NCBI GenBank assembly: GCA_905221605.1
Contig: CAJNDS010002831.1
Location: 62,001-126,000, forward strand
Reading direction: 5' to 3'
DNA length: 64,000 bases
From: Symbiodinium natans
Lineage: Eukaryota; Sar; Dinophyceae; Suessiales; Symbiodiniaceae
Part shown: piece after piece, positions 12,144-23,441 of the stretch
How the letters are laid out: each line of letters begins with the position of its first letter
Numbering within the stretch: position 1 is the first letter of the stretch
Notes under the pieces: generated by a model
Database searches by the model: none
The model's input: only the letters and a program-made list of their open reading frames with translations
What the model was told of the DNA's origin: nothing
Program-made: the position numbers and the translations under genes

Positions 12144-15100
12144 ATGGAGACGTTGATGGACCCCATGGATATCCGTTTTTCGCAGGACAACATCGGAGAA
12201 CATTTCAGGGATGGCACCTGCATTTTTGAGACGCGCGACAGCATCATCCAAGGCATGGAAAAGCGTGAGGTAGACATGATCCACGTTGTGGAGCGTGGGG
12301 CGTGCTATGTCACGTTGGACAACCGGCGGTTGGCTGTGTATAAGATGGTTCGCAAGGCCGGAAAGTGCGGCAGGGTGAAGGTCAAGATTATGCGTCGCGA
12401 TCAGGTGGACACAGAGTTGAGGCGCAAGTCGGACTCCACCGTGGAAGGCTTGTCTGTGAAAGTTCGGGGGACTGACATGGTGATCCATGCCGATGGATCT
12501 TTGACCGCCAAGAAGCCGTTGACCGACGGGCAGTTGCAGCACCGCGCGGACACGGGAGGCCACTGGTCTGACGAGCAGCTGGAGGTCATTGCTACAGCCA
12601 TCAGGGACTTCGAGGCGGTGGTAAAGCATGTTCTTGGAAGTGGTGCAAAGCTTGTGAAGGCCGGCAGCTTCATGAAGGGGACTGACATTGCTGGCGAGTC
12701 GGACGTGGATGTGATGGTTTTTGGATGTGGTCCCATTTCAGAAAGCAGCTGGCAATCGCTCGTGGATGGTATCAGGAACCGCGGCTATACCATCCAGAGC
12801 ACCAACCCAAGGTGCATCCATGTGAAGGCAAGCGCAGGCTGCATCACCATAGAGTTCGACGTGGTCGCAAAACAGCGGCAGGGCTTTCCTGCCAATGCTG
12901 AGCCCACCAATCCCTTCAAAGAGAATCGACTTGCAGCCCGGGCAGTTCGCAACATCAAGTTGGACTTTCTGGAATCAGGGGAGGGGCGCTTCAGCGGGAA
13001 TTCCATCGAAGAGGCTGTCCTCTCAGAGCAAGGCAAGCTGCACAGCGCGGGCCTCGGCAAGCTGATTGATGCTGCCAAGGCCACGCTCAGGGCAAACGTC
13101 ACGGCAAAGCGCAAAAGCACACCTACAGCAGCCAGGAAGAACGACGCAAGCAAAAACACCACGGATTGGGACGCGGTCGTAGGTCAAGGCGAGCCGGGCA
13201 GCAGCTTCGTAGATGCCTTGATGCTGCGTTTTTGTTCGTATAAACCCCAGGCATTGTCTTGGTTCTCGTTTGGGCAGCTATTAAAATTGAATCCAAACAT
13301 CTCGGAAAATGTGTTGCGGTTGCACCATTTGGGTCTACAGCCTAAGTTGTGCTGCTCAGGAGTTGGGCTTAATGAGATCAACCGAATTTCAACCCACAGC
13401 CACTTCAGTTCTTCCTCGTACTTGCAGGCCAGTTTCGCAAAGTCTTCAAGGGTCGCTACACAGTTGGTGACCGCGTCGGCCAAGCATCAGCTGCCAAAGT
13501 TTTCAAGGATGGTACAGAGGCAAGTTGGACAGACCGGGCTGATGTTTGGGATTCGTGGGATGCAAGGGCCTGTAAAGCAGCACCGCCATGCAGTTAGCCC
13601 TCATGAAGACTTTCGTTCGATGCCATAACTTGTCATACCCTGCGCAGTTGGGCCTAGTAGTCTTGAAGATGCGCGAGCAGCACAAAAAATTGAGAGCAAA
13701 TCCCTGAGGCATTTGAGGATGCTTTCTTCGCAGAGGATGTCGCAGTGTCAGACAAGGCTATCGAGATCGTTGATGCTTTCAACAAAGCCAAGAAGTTCAA
13801 GCACTTTATGCAAGTCTGCAAGCCTGATGTGTGGGTCAGGACTCGAACTAAACAAAGATTTCTGGTGGAGCCCTTCCTCTCCAACTTTCAGCACTTCAAT
13901 TCAAACACGGCTTGGGCTGGTTCGACGCCGTGGGCCACAGCGCTGCAGTCTCTGAGCCATTTCTCTTACCATTTCTCTGGCGGCGAGATGGTCCTGTGTG
14001 ACTTGCAAGGTGCTGTGGAGGAGCGCTGACTTGGGTTTGTCGAGGTTGCTGCTTTTGAGTGTTGACGCTGCTAGGCCACCCCCGAGCAAGAACTCGTAAA
14101 TTTTCTCGTAATTTGCGTACGCCCAATTCATCTTTTCTGTTCCCGGCATCCCCATAGCCGCCCGACCGCAAGACCAAGTCAAGACGCGCTGTTGAAAAGC
14201 CACCGTGGTCTTCACAGACCCGGCCATCAACTCCAAAGGCGCGAGACGAATCCAGAGCTTCCGAAATCCATTGGTGCGCTAAGACCTATAGACTGTAAAC
14301 CCTCTAACCCGAAGCTCGAAACCCTCTGTGGTGCATTGAAGGGATTCCTGGACCCTAGGGTTGCACTACAGGCAAGGCAGAGGAAATCATATCTTCAAGC
14401 GCGGCATATGTGTGCCCTATGTTAGTCTATCTTGGTTTTTTGGGGCCTGGCATGTGCGCTCCGCTTTTTCGCAATTTTGGCCGACGAACCCTAACACAAA
14501 AACCCTAAACCCTAAACCCCAGCAAAATCCTGCACAGGCAAACGCTTTGGACCGGCCGACTTGGGTGAGAAAGGTGCTCCGGCCGAACGGTTGCGCGCAC
14601 TTGTGGGGGATTGGAGGACCCTCTTCAGGGGCGTATGCATGTAGTATAGACGTGGTCTTGGGCCCTTTAACCAAAGGCGGTTGCCATCCCTGAAAACACG
14701 CCCCCCAGAAAGCAAAGCCGCGCTGTTGTTTTGTTGGGCCTCTGGTTTCGTGTTGGCGAGGTGGACGCGGTCTTTCCTGTAGTCTTGACATACTTTTTGT
14801 CTACTTACAAAGACTTCCGATGGTATGCCGGCAGGTTGCATGGTTCTTTAGCCAAAATCTTGGAATTTGTACATGCTCAAAACTCAACATGCACGATGCC
14901 CCCAAATCCTGTGCTCATTGTTCAAGCTTCTGTGGAACCTGCTCTGTGGTGTGGTCGGGATGAAAGGGTCGCAGGTCAAGCAGGTTACGACAAAGGGACT
15001 CATGGACATAAGCTTAAACTGGGAGAGTCTGGGCTCAGCGGCGTTACAAGTTTTGTTAGTCTTGTCAGCAATCGTATGCATGCCCAGTCTGTCCGCGGCA

Positions 15101-15258
15101 TTCGTCCTTGAATTGCACACGCACGTTCATGCTGAGGCATCGAGAACTTCTTTCACCACCATGTGTGCTCGAAGTGGTGTGATGAAAGCTGGAAAAAGCC
15201 CGCAGCGACACGTGCTCATTTCACTCCGCAGATGGGTACGTCCATGATCCTGCACTGA
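12144..15258 (+). CDS. DNRRL/ParB-like + polymerase-beta nucleotidyltransferase + alpha-kinase fusion, six exons
   Basis: Exons 12144-13197, 13428-13520, 13709-14024, 14200-14238, 14538-14573 and 15137-15258 join in frame; stop at 15256-15258. Donors are GC, GC, GC, GC, GT. Exon 1 begins with a region like the ParB-type domain common in dinoflagellates (DIRFSQDNI, then VTLDNRRLAVYK). A nucleotidyltransferase core follows: GSFMKGTDIAGESDVDVMVF with the Asp-x-Asp pair, then a third Asp in TIEFDVVAK. Exons 2-6 give a full alpha-kinase: FRKVFKGRYTVGD and AAKVFKDG (glycine loop and Lys), FLVEPFLSNFQHFNSNT, FSYHFSGGEMVLCDLQG (catalytic), FTDPAINSK, RFGPADLGEKG, and the zinc site FFHHHVCSKWC. A phase-1 junction giving PGQFRKVFKGRYT links the two enzymes. 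Start is 12144 or the Met codon at 12159; an in-frame stop lies at 12126. Each domain call is strong. That they form one protein is inferred from splice phase. Confidence 0.8.
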
Positions 15259-15880
15259 GAAGCATCAGCATCAGGATCCCTTACCAATCGGAACAGTGCA
15301 TGCCATCGGACAGCAAAGCCGATGTGCGAATGCACATTTATTATTGCCTAGAAGTCAGCAAGCAGTCATGCGTCTGATCGACATGGTGCGTATGTTCGTG
15401 GGCCGTTAGAGCTGAAGGTCGTGCGATCATCATAAGCAGTCGGGGCTTCAGATGCGTGAGGGCACGGCCAATTTCAAGCGCTGATGGCGAGCAGGCCAAC
15501 CATCCATTCTGTGCAGAAGCTGCAGATGGGGCGGTTGATGGCAAGCCATGGCCCAACATCGCGGATAAAAGAAAAAGGCTCGAGAATCAGCTGGTCATGC
15601 CAGACTGTATTGAGCAGTTGTTCAGTTCCTGTTTTCTGATTCGCGCGATAGCCTCAGGAAGGAGTGTCACAAGGTGGGTTAAATGTCTTGACGCCCGTTC
15701 CATGCTTTTCTGCCGGCAACCCCGGAAGTTTTGACATGAATCGCCTTCAACACGACTGGAGTATGCCGATGATTTTCTGAAGAGAGGCCCATGTAACAAA
15801 ATCCTGCGATGCGGTGCGCCGAGCTGTACAAGAGCCAAGACAAAGCGTAACAAAAACAAACAACACCCCAAAAGGCCCTA
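15259..15880. other. no gene seen
   Basis: Region after the kinase stop. Frames up to about 90 codons exist on both strands but none shows family motifs or exon-like composition. Confidence 0.5.
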
Positions 15881-15975
15881 AACCCGGAACCCTAAGCCTA
15901 AACCCCAAACCCTACACCCTAAACCCTAAACCCTAACCGACCCTAAACCCTACCCCCCACCCCAAACCCTGATTA
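15881..15975. repeat. interstitial telomere-like repeats (CCCTAAA, imperfect)
   Basis: Run of CCCTAAA with variants CCCGGAA, CCCTACA and CCCTACC. Confidence 0.9.
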
Positions 15976-16084
15976 AACCCTACATGTTCGTATCCCCTCA
16001 AAGCGCAGGCAGAGGCCAAGCGGAGGCCCCAAAGCTCGACGGCCGCATCTGAAGACGGCATCTCTCGAGAGACCATGGACACTG

Positions 16085-16270
16085 GGCTTTTAGGGTTTAG
16101 GGTTTAGGGTGCAGGGTTTCGGGCTTAGGGTTTAGGGTTCTGCAAGCCGCTGCAAAAGGGTTTAGGGTTTAGGGTTTAGGAGTCCAGTTGCAAAAGGGTT
16201 TGGGTTTACGGGTTAGGGTTTCAGTGCCAGCTGACATGCAGAGTCTGGGTTCAAAAAAAGGGCTTAGGGT
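16085..16270. repeat. three TTTAGGG blocks, each preceded by a CAAAAGGG motif
   Basis: TTTAGGG-type blocks alternate with short GC-rich spacers. The blocks start with GCAAAAGGG (16152), GCAAAAGGG (16190) and GTTCAAAAAAAGGG (16249), members of the recurrent motif described in the findings. Confidence 0.85.
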
Positions 16271-16671
16271 TACTAATTAGTGCTTCCAATCCACTTAACT
16301 GCATTCTTTAGTATTTCATCTAGATATTTAATGTCTTTGCTGCCTCCATTCTGACAAAGTATTTCAATGTGTTCAATTAATTCCGAGTATTGTTGTATGA
16401 GCTTTTTATCTTCCTGAATTCTACCTCCTACAGAGACACATCGCATCTAACATTCAAAAGCATCGTGACTATCAAAAACACTTTTATACATGTCTGTTTG
16501 ACTTGTTTAACTCATTAGATTTAGTTAGGTAATCTATTTCATATAGTTGCCTTTCATATTTCTTTTTGATATGCTTCACTTGCACTTTTTGCGTGTTTAG
16601 ATTTTGTGTAATCCATTTCCCGCTTTAAAAGTGTATGTGTGTATATATATATATATGTGCATTTTTGCTTG

Positions 16672-16704
16672 AAGCGTTTTCTTTCGAAATTCTTTTCTTA
16701 AGAC
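16672..16704 (-). repeat. 33-bp direct repeat, copy 1
   Basis: Nearly identical (one mismatch) to 17101-17133, 429 bp away, same orientation. Starts AAGCGTTTTCTTTCGAAATT on the + strand. Confidence 0.95.
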
Positions 16705-17100
16705 TAACCAAGCATATCATTTTAATGAAGCAAAATTATGGTTGCTCTTGTTGCTCTCGCCTTTCCCCTTTTTCCTGAATCTTCGGCATTCTTTTCGTCG
16801 CTTTTCGTTTTCCTCAATTTGCTCTTGGATGCTTTCTATCTCATCAATGAATAATCAGTCGACGCCTAGTGTCGTAATGAAAACTAGGTCTTCCTGCATA
16901 TATATTCTTCTCTGTACATCTACTTCTGTCGGCTTCAGTCTGGGCAGTGTTAAGTGCTTTTGAAAAATCTCTTTAATCTATTCGCCCTCTCACGTATCAA
17001 ACCATTTGTGTCTTCATTCTCCTCAATCATAAAGCCGAAAATATTCAACGTGCACCTTAGCGCTCATCATTATCTTGATATACATAGTTGATATTTCTTT

Positions 17101-17133
17101 AAGCGTTTTCTTTAGAAATTCTTTTCTTAAGAC
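17101..17133 (-). repeat. 33-bp direct repeat, copy 2
   Basis: Pairs with 16672-16704. Both copies read VLRKEF-x-KKTL on the minus strand, so they may be a protein repeat or the ends of an inserted segment. Confidence 0.95.
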
Positions 17134-17503
17134 CTATCAACAGGAATTTCAATAGATATTCTGTCCTTGTGCTTACCATCGCTTGGCTTGGCTTGGCTCG
17201 GCTCTGCAGGTTTAGTTTTTTGCCAAGGTGCGGCTTGGCTTGGGGCAGGGGAGAGAGGGTCGTTGTCGCTTCGACGTCGTGACCCTCCACTCGAACTAGC
17301 TCGTGTTCTACCCGCAGGGCTTCGGCCAGTCGAGCTCCTGTTGACTTGGTCAGCCGTCCTCGTAGTTCTTGCTGTGCGTTGCTTGCGCTGTATTCCGCAC
17401 CCTCTCTTGCCCAAAGGAACAACTCTCCAAGCAGCTTCTGGCTGTTCCTTGGATGCATCCGGGTCATGTCCAGGGCCACAATGTCACCGGAGCCGCAAAG
17501 CAA
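17134..17503 (-). CDS. uncertain minus-strand frame beside the AT-rich island
   Basis: Minus-strand frame of about 130 codons that runs from GC-rich sequence into the first 33-bp repeat. It contains RMHPRNSQKLLGELFLWARE and ARLAEALRVEHELVRVEGHD, which look protein-like, but the + strand is also partly open. No family recognised. Confidence 0.25.
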
Positions 17504-17816
17504 CGAGGTCTAACTTGCCTGAGCAGCCCTGGAACACCAGGCAGCCTTCGCAACTGTACAGTGCACAGAGTCTCACCGCGAGAAGCTGCGATGGTTTGCT
17601 CAGATCCTTGTGCCCTTTTCAGGTCTAGGACCCTGACGGGGTCACATGTCGCAAGGCGTAGGGTTCGGGTTAGGAAGTTTTAGGGTTTTGGGCCCCAAGT
17701 CTGGGGGGCAGCGTTTCGTGGTCCAGCGGCAAGAAAGAAACGTGCTCTGCTGGTCCAGGACTTGAGTGCTTGGAGTAGGAGGAGGAGCCGGTGCTCTAAG
17801 CCCTAAATGACGTTCA

Positions 17817-17964
17817 TACTTGGAGGTTCATGGTACTTGTTAACCAATTATGACTGTACTTATAACCCACTTATAAGCCCTTTAAGTGCCCAAATATGGT
17901 TATAAGTACAGTTAGAAGTAAGTACAGTTATAACTGTTTAATAAGTACCATGAACCTCCAAGTA
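17817..17964. mobile_element. MITE-like element, family A, copy 1
   Basis: Terminal inverted repeats of about 26 bp with one mismatch, starting ACTTGGAGGTTCATGGTACT at 17818 and ending in its complement at 17963. TA flanks both ends, as with Tc1/mariner-type target duplications. The inside is itself largely palindromic (TTATAACTGTAC/GTACAGTTATAA). A second copy lies at 25531-25674. Confidence 0.85.
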
Positions 17965-18244
17965 GAGCCTTTTTCAACCATAAGCGTATGTACGAGAGCG
18001 GCGAAACCCCACGCAGCAAAATCCATGTATTCTCAGACAGAGGATACTCTCGGGTCATTCACCCGCTGATGCTCGGTCTGGGAGTTGCCCCAAGTCATAA
18101 ACCCTCCCTGCCCCCATCTAAACCCTCCAACTCCTAAACCCACTGAATGCCTGCGTTTGCTCGTGTGAGGGCCGAATCCCCTTAACCGGTAAACCCTATA
18201 AACCCTATGAACCCTATAAACCTAAACGACCCCCCGGGGGGCCA

Positions 18245-20095
18245 GGTGAAGGGCGCCGGGCTGGCGGAGCAGCAGGTCGCCGAGCTCTGGGACCTTGGGC
18301 GCCTGCTGCTGGCATTGCGGCCCGCACGCGATTGAATCCTTCATGGGGGGGGCCTCAAGGGTTTACTGGGTTTATAGGGTTTAGGCGGGGCCTCGAGGGT
18401 TTGCTGGGCTTACAGGGTTTGGGGGTTTAGGGTTTAGGGGTAGGGTCGGGGTGCAGGTTTTGGAAGGCTTGTTGGTGGTAAACGGGGACTCAGGAGAGCG
18501 GTTTAAGACGGTGGAAGAAAGCCAGGGGAGCGCCGCTTTTTTTTCTCTGCAGTTTCTGAGGTGCAAAACCATGCGACCCCCCCGCACCCTGGTATCGGCC
18601 TTCTAAACTCCGAAACCCCTTTTATAAGAGTTTCCCGAGGTTGCTCCCTGACGATGCCGCCGTGGAGAGCGCGGCGACGGCCGCTGCGCGCGGCCTGGGC
18701 GCCAACGGTGAGGCTATCGGAGGGAAGATAAGATGTGTTGTTGAGGTTGTTGGAGTTGGAGACTCATCCCCTCCGCTGACATTAAACTCCCCCCTACCCC
18801 CTACATAACACTAAACACTCCCCATATACTATAATGTAGCTATCAGGGGGAGGGGGCTATGTTCGCACCGTAACCTGTATCAGCCGGCAAAGAAAGGCGC
18901 CCAGGAACGAAGAAACAATCAAGCAAACCCTAAACCCCCCAGGCTCTGGAGTCGCAGCTGCCCCGTCTCCGAAGGGGCCGCGCTGGCGGCCCCGGGGCCC
19001 CTGGGGTCCCGGAGGCCTCGCTGCTGCGGACGGCGCCTGGGATCTGAACGCTTCGGAACGCCTCTGCTTGTTTTTTTTTTTTAGGGTTTAGGGTTTGGGG
19101 TTTAGGCTTCGCTTCTGAACGCTTTTTCGTTTTTTTGTTAGGGCTTCTGGGCTGTGGGACTAATTTTTGGGCCGCATGATTTTCGGGTCTTACAAGGGTT
19201 TATATAGGGCTTGAGAGGTTCTTGCCATTTGGGAGGCTTGAGGGTTGAGGTGGCTCGAGGGTGCCTTCTTATTGGGAGCTCAGTTCCAGTTTCGGGCCTC
19301 CCTTGCCCCTGAGAAGCTCCGACCCAATTGCCGCTTCAATTCCTTCTGGCTCCAAAACGAAGGTGCCCATCAAGGTTTCTGTTTCCCTAAGCCCAAAACC
19401 CTAAACCCTAAACATCCCTAAACGCTAAAACCCCCCTTTCCCCCCACAGTTGCTATAGAACAAAGTGCTGGGCGACCCAAAACCCTAAACCCTAAACCCT
19501 AAACCCTAAACCCTAAACCCTAAACCCTAAACCCTAAACCCTAAACCCTCCTAAACCCCAAACCCAAAATTCACTATAGAAGAAGGTGCTGGGCTCCCCC
19601 CTGGACCGCAGCGCAGCCTGGCCTTTGCCCTTCGCCTGCGCCGTGGCCGACGTGGCCCTGACCTGCGCTGCGGCGGAGGCCGATGGCTCGAAGCCTCCAC
19701 CCGGCACCCAGGTCCCACTTTTGTGCAGATGTTTTTTTTCCTTTATTTGATTAGTCTTATGATGATGATTCTAATTATTCATGTTTTTGTTTATGTATTT
19801 TATTTATGCATTTTTTTTGGGGGTGGGGGTTGCGGTTTTGGTACTTTTTTTGTGCTTATTTGGGCTTTGGTCACTTTTGTTGGTGCGACCCGCTTGTTGG
19901 AGTGGTCCTTCTCTCGCCTAACACCTGCTATCCCAAAAAACAACTTACCCCCTCAACCCTTTGTAAATCACAAGTTGGGATGTTCCCCCTTTTCAACAGT
20001 TCTGAATAGGGATTCTAGAACCCCCCCTATCAAAACCCCTTTAAAGGACTCTTAGTATAAGGGGGGGAACATCCCAACCTTTAAAAAGTCATACG

Positions 20096-20130
<35 letters not shown>

Positions 20131-22620
20131 GAGTCCTACGAAACTCAGGCATGGCCTCCATTGCGGGGAAGCTCCTCCAACAAGCTCAGGCCCCGAAGTG
20201 GCCAACAGAAAATAGGGCCTTTGGGGGAATCGGAGGGCCGGCTTCCCAACGCATGGCTCCAAAGGGTTAGGGTGTTATGTATATACATGTATTCAAAAAA
20301 TATGTGTATACGAATATGTATATATATATATATGTGTGTGTATGTATATATATATATATATATATGTCAGAGGATTCAGACTCGTACCCGAAGGTTCCCC
20401 TTAATCTACTCTTGATTGAGCCCGTATACCTTGAGGATCTTTAAAAAGGGTCCCCCAGACCCAAGGGTACAACCTTCAGGGTCCATGGTACAACCCCCAG
20501 AATATGTTTGTTTTTGAGATTTTACATGTGTGTGTTGTTGATATCCGCCCCTCACCCCAACACCCATAAACTCTATATGGCCCTATGGCTCTTGTGCATT
20601 TCCTGCGCGGTCAGAGAAGACAGTCGCGCGGATTATATAGATGGGCTCCGCTATGCTCCGCTCTCTTGTTGAACCCGTTCCCCACCCCAAGTACACGCCC
20701 CAAAACCGGTACACACCCTAAAACCCACTGAGCGCGAAGCCCTGTAAATGCAAATCTCTACAATTTTTCGGGTTTGTACATGAAGGCTCGGAGGTGTATG
20801 GGGTACCTGGGACCCTATTTACCTACAGATTACTAGTAAGTACCCCCTATTTTGTAGGTATAACCCTTATTAAGCTGTAGGGAATTAAGGTCCCAGGTAT
20901 ACCCCTTGAGCCACCAGGCCTGCATCTCGCAAGCGGGCGTCGCCGAGAAGTCCAAAGCCGACTTCTCGGGGTTCTACGCCGGCTTCGAGTGCACCTACTC
21001 CTCGGGCCTGGACGTCGAGAAGCTCTCCCCGTAATTGTCGCTGTCCTTTGGGGGTTATTCTTGTGTTGAGGACCCCACGCTCCCCTTAAGCAGGTTGCCT
21101 AAACCCTAAACCCTAAACCCTAAACCCTAAACCCTAAACCCTAAACCCTAAACCCTAAACCCTAAACCCTAAACCCTAAACCCTAAACCCTAAACCCTAA
21201 ACCCTAAACCCTAAACTAAACCCTAAACCCTAAACCCTATACCCTATAAACCCTAAACCCTAAGGAAGCTGCCACATGAGCTTCGCCGGTGGCCCTTCGA
21301 GCCGGAGCAGCCTCCATGGCTGGTGGGCCGGCAGCATCAGCTCGAGCTGCTCTCAAGGCTGGTGCCCTCCAGGCTCAAAAAGGGTTTAGGGTTTAGGGTT
21401 TAGGGTTTAAGGTTCAGGGTTCAGGGTTTTAGGGTTTTAGGGTTTTAGGGTTTTAGGGTTTTAGGGTTTTAGGGTTTTAGGGTTTTAGGGTTTTAGGGTT
21501 TTAGGGTTTTAGGGTTTTAGGGTTTTAGGGTTTTAGGGTTTTAGGGTTTTAGGGTTTTAGGGTTTATAGGTTTATAGGGTTTAATCCTCTGCAGTTTAGG
21601 GGCCGAGGAATTTTGGGTGGGCGTTTGGCAGTCATCACGTCCGGCTTCAAAGAAGAAGGTGTTTTGGGTCTCGGAACCTCTCGAGAGAGCCTCGTCGTCC
21701 GACACCAGAAGCAGAACCGGAAAGGCAGCTCTTCACCAGCATCGGGCGCACGCACTTCGAGCTGTGGCCGGAACCCGACAAGGAGGGGAAATGCCGGCTC
21801 GAAGCCTCGAATTCCCTAGAAGCCCCTCAAGAAATCCCCTTAAACCTTATAAGCCCCGAAGCCCAAAGAACTCCCAGACCGAAACCCCAAACTTGGGATG
21901 TTCCCCTTCTACTAGCAGTCCTTAATCGGGATGGTAGTACCCCCTTGTCATAATCCCTAGTAAGGACTTAGCTAGTATCGCGGAGAACATCCGAAACCAA
22001 ACTCCTCCGAGAGCCTCGGAGCGCATCGGAGGAGCGTCCGACGCTGCGGCTGCAGCCGATGTCGCCGAACCCACTTCAGGTGGACGAGCGCCCGGTGGTG
22101 GCCGGAGAGCGGCCTGCAAAGAGTGAGTTTTATTTTTTTTTTGGGGGGGGGAGGGGGGGGGAGGGGGGGGGAGGGGGGGGGGGGGGGGGGAGGGGGGGGG
22201 AGGGTGGGGGAGGTTTCCGTTCTCTATACGCCAAAAAGAACCCCTTTATGTATACCCCGTGAGGTGTTCTTAGCTTCTGAAGTAGTGAGTGTTCGGAAGC
22301 CGCGGACTGCCACCGAATTCCGGATTTGGGCGCCTAAAGGGCCTCTTGGGGTGGTTCTGGTGCCCAGGCGTTTGTTTTTGCAGAAGGGCCTGCCCTAAAA
22401 ACCCTATGAAATACTTGGCATGGCCAAGTCTTGTGAAAAAAGACATGCTCTTGCGCCTTGCGGTTTAGGCCTGCGGGAATAGCATTTAGAGGCTTTCTAG
22501 TGAGGGTTTTAGTGATCCCTGTGGAAGTCACCTTTGCTGGAGGTCGGAATCCGAGGGGGTCTCCATCCGAGACGGCTCGACCGTGAGCTTCTGCTTCCAG
22601 GGCGAGGCTTCCTCACATGC
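18245..22620 (+). CDS. FHA (forkhead-associated) domain gene, scattered exons
   Basis: FHA domains bind phosphothreonine. The FHA part is spread over exons 21265-21372 (ELRRWPFEPEQPPWLVGRQH, the IGR-type start), ~21695-21808 (FTSIGRTHFELWPEPDKEG, the SR-x-H strand), ~22012-22120 (LRLQPMSPNPLQVDERPVVA, the S-x-N site) and ~22540-22620 (IRDGSTVSFCFQGE, last strand). Probable upstream exons of the same gene: 18245-~18315, 18637-18704 (GTGAGG donor), 19573-19710 (SPLDRSAAWPLPFACAVADV) and 20918-~21030 (DFSGFYAGFECTYSSGLDVE); their fold is not recognised. Introns carry MITE-like elements at 19975, 20800 and 21893 and telomere-like arrays. The FHA call is good; grouping the earlier exons with it is inference. 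Confidence 0.6.
19453..19599. repeat. CCCTAAA array flanked by a 26-bp direct duplication
   Basis: CTATAGAACAAAGTGCTGGG at 19453 and CTATAGAAGAAGGTGCTGGG at 19574 are diverged copies of the same sequence. Between them is an (AAACCCT)n array (19478-~19570). The second copy spans the 3' splice site and first codons of the exon at 19573. Confidence 0.85.
19975..20077. mobile_element. MITE-like element, family B, copy 1 (103 bp)
   Basis: Perfect terminal inverted repeat TTGGGATGTTCCCCC. Internal arms are also complementary. Inside an intron of the FHA gene. Other copies at 21893 and 49255. Confidence 0.85.
20096..20128. repeat. 33-nt C homopolymer
   Basis: Uninterrupted C just after MITE B copy 1. 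Confidence 0.9.
20800..20905. mobile_element. MITE-like element, family C, copy 1
   Basis: About 29-bp inverted termini, GGGGTACCTGGGACCCTATT at left and its near-complement at right (a few mismatches). The right end is 12 nt before the 3' splice site AG at 20916-20917. A GT lies about 7 nt before the left end, so element and intron may coincide. Confidence 0.8.
21098..21265. repeat. telomere-like CCCTAAA array
   Basis: Near-perfect CCCTAAA array ending CCCTAAACCCTAAG, where the last AG (21263-21264) serves as a 3' splice site for the FHA exon at 21265. Confidence 0.95.
21373..21580. repeat. TTTAGGG then (TTTTAGGG)n array at intron start
   Basis: Follows the FHA exon directly. The intron begins GCTCAAAAAGGGTTTAGGG, then about 20 copies of the octamer TTTTAGGG, a one-base variant of the telomere unit. 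Confidence 0.95.
21893..21995. mobile_element. MITE-like element, family B, copy 2 (103 bp)
   Basis: Left end TTGGGATGTTCCCC, right end near-complementary. The internal sequence ACTAGCAGTCCTTAATCGGG matches copy 3. The right end is about 16-18 nt before the next FHA exon. Confidence 0.85.
22133..22212. repeat. (GGGGGGGA)n G-rich tract
   Basis: G runs broken by single A, right after the GTGAGT donor of the preceding FHA exon. Confidence 0.9.
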
Positions 22621-23064
22621 TGGGGCGCGCATGTCTGCACATGTTTAGGTCGGGCCGGAACCCTGAACAGAAGTTCCAAGAGCAGGATTCCCTTTTCCAA
22701 CCCTAAACGCGACAGTCTTAGGGTTTAGGAAAACGGTCATGCGCCCTCAAGCATGTCTTGGCGCCGAGCCAGGGCTCCTCTCCTCCTAGGTAGGATAAGG
22801 CGGACCCTTAAACGGGAAGCCCTTCTTAACCCTCTTCTGGCTCTCTTAAGCAGGGACCTTATTCAGAGGGTTTCTATCCCCAAGGGTCCCCCTAATACTA
22901 GCCCCTATCTCCTAGTGGACACCGCGGACACCGCAACAAAAACATCGCGAAACCCTCTTAACCCCCTGAAGCTAAGAGCTGCCAAAGTCAGCGTCGGTGC
23001 TGGCCCCTTTGCAAAGTCACGGGGTCAATGGTCCAAAAACTCTGACCTGGAGAGGTCTTCCTGA

Positions 23065-23441
23065 CGCTGCAGTTCCTCATTCGCCGAGGTGTGGAAGCCG
23101 CCCCCACGCAGGACCACTCAAAAGACCCTCTGAAGCCCTCTGCAGCCATGACAGCTTCGGAAGTGGTGGCCTGCAGCAGTACGAATTGTGCCGCAGTCTC
23201 CGCAGGAAGCGCTGCAGCTTCCCTTGGACACAGTGCCCACAGTGGCGCGATCGAGCGCGGCCCCCACGAAGTGTTGCCGGAAGATTTGGGACGGGTTTCG
23301 CCTCTATTTCGGCTGCTTCTCGGAGGGCAGATTGCTTTAGTCTCCAGTGACAATTGCCCAGTTCACATGTATCAAGGCAGATGCAGGATCCTCGCCGTCC
23401 CTGCAAAGTCGACGTTTTCCAAAGCCCTTGTAGCACCGTGA
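23065..23441 (+). CDS. probable exon, frame unresolved
   Basis: GC-rich coding-like stretch. One + frame reads HDSFGSGGLQQYELCRSLRR, another reads PLFRLLLGGQIALVSSDNCP. A splice within it may join the two. No family recognised. Confidence 0.35.

Larger units (their letters stand above)
16270..17133 (-). pseudogene. AT-rich decayed protein-coding island of foreign character
   Basis: The minus strand carries coding-like AT-rich sequence broken by stops and frame changes. The last frame is open from about 16440 down to a TAG near 16274 and includes CVSVGGRIQEDKKLIQQY and SKDIKYLDEILKNAVKWIG. Further upstream pieces include LFIDEIESIQEQIEENEKRR and GFMIEENEDTNGLIRERAN in another frame. Residue content (Lys, Glu, Ile, Asn) and AT-ending codons are unlike the GC-rich exons around it. 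A 33-bp direct repeat coding KEF-x-KKTL is present twice. I recognise no family. A relic of a mobile element, virus or organelle transfer is possible but unproven. Confidence 0.55.

Noticed and set aside
13901..14236. Minus-strand protein of 111 codons
   Set aside because: It is antisense to alpha-kinase exons 3 and 4, which have clear catalytic motifs on the + strand.
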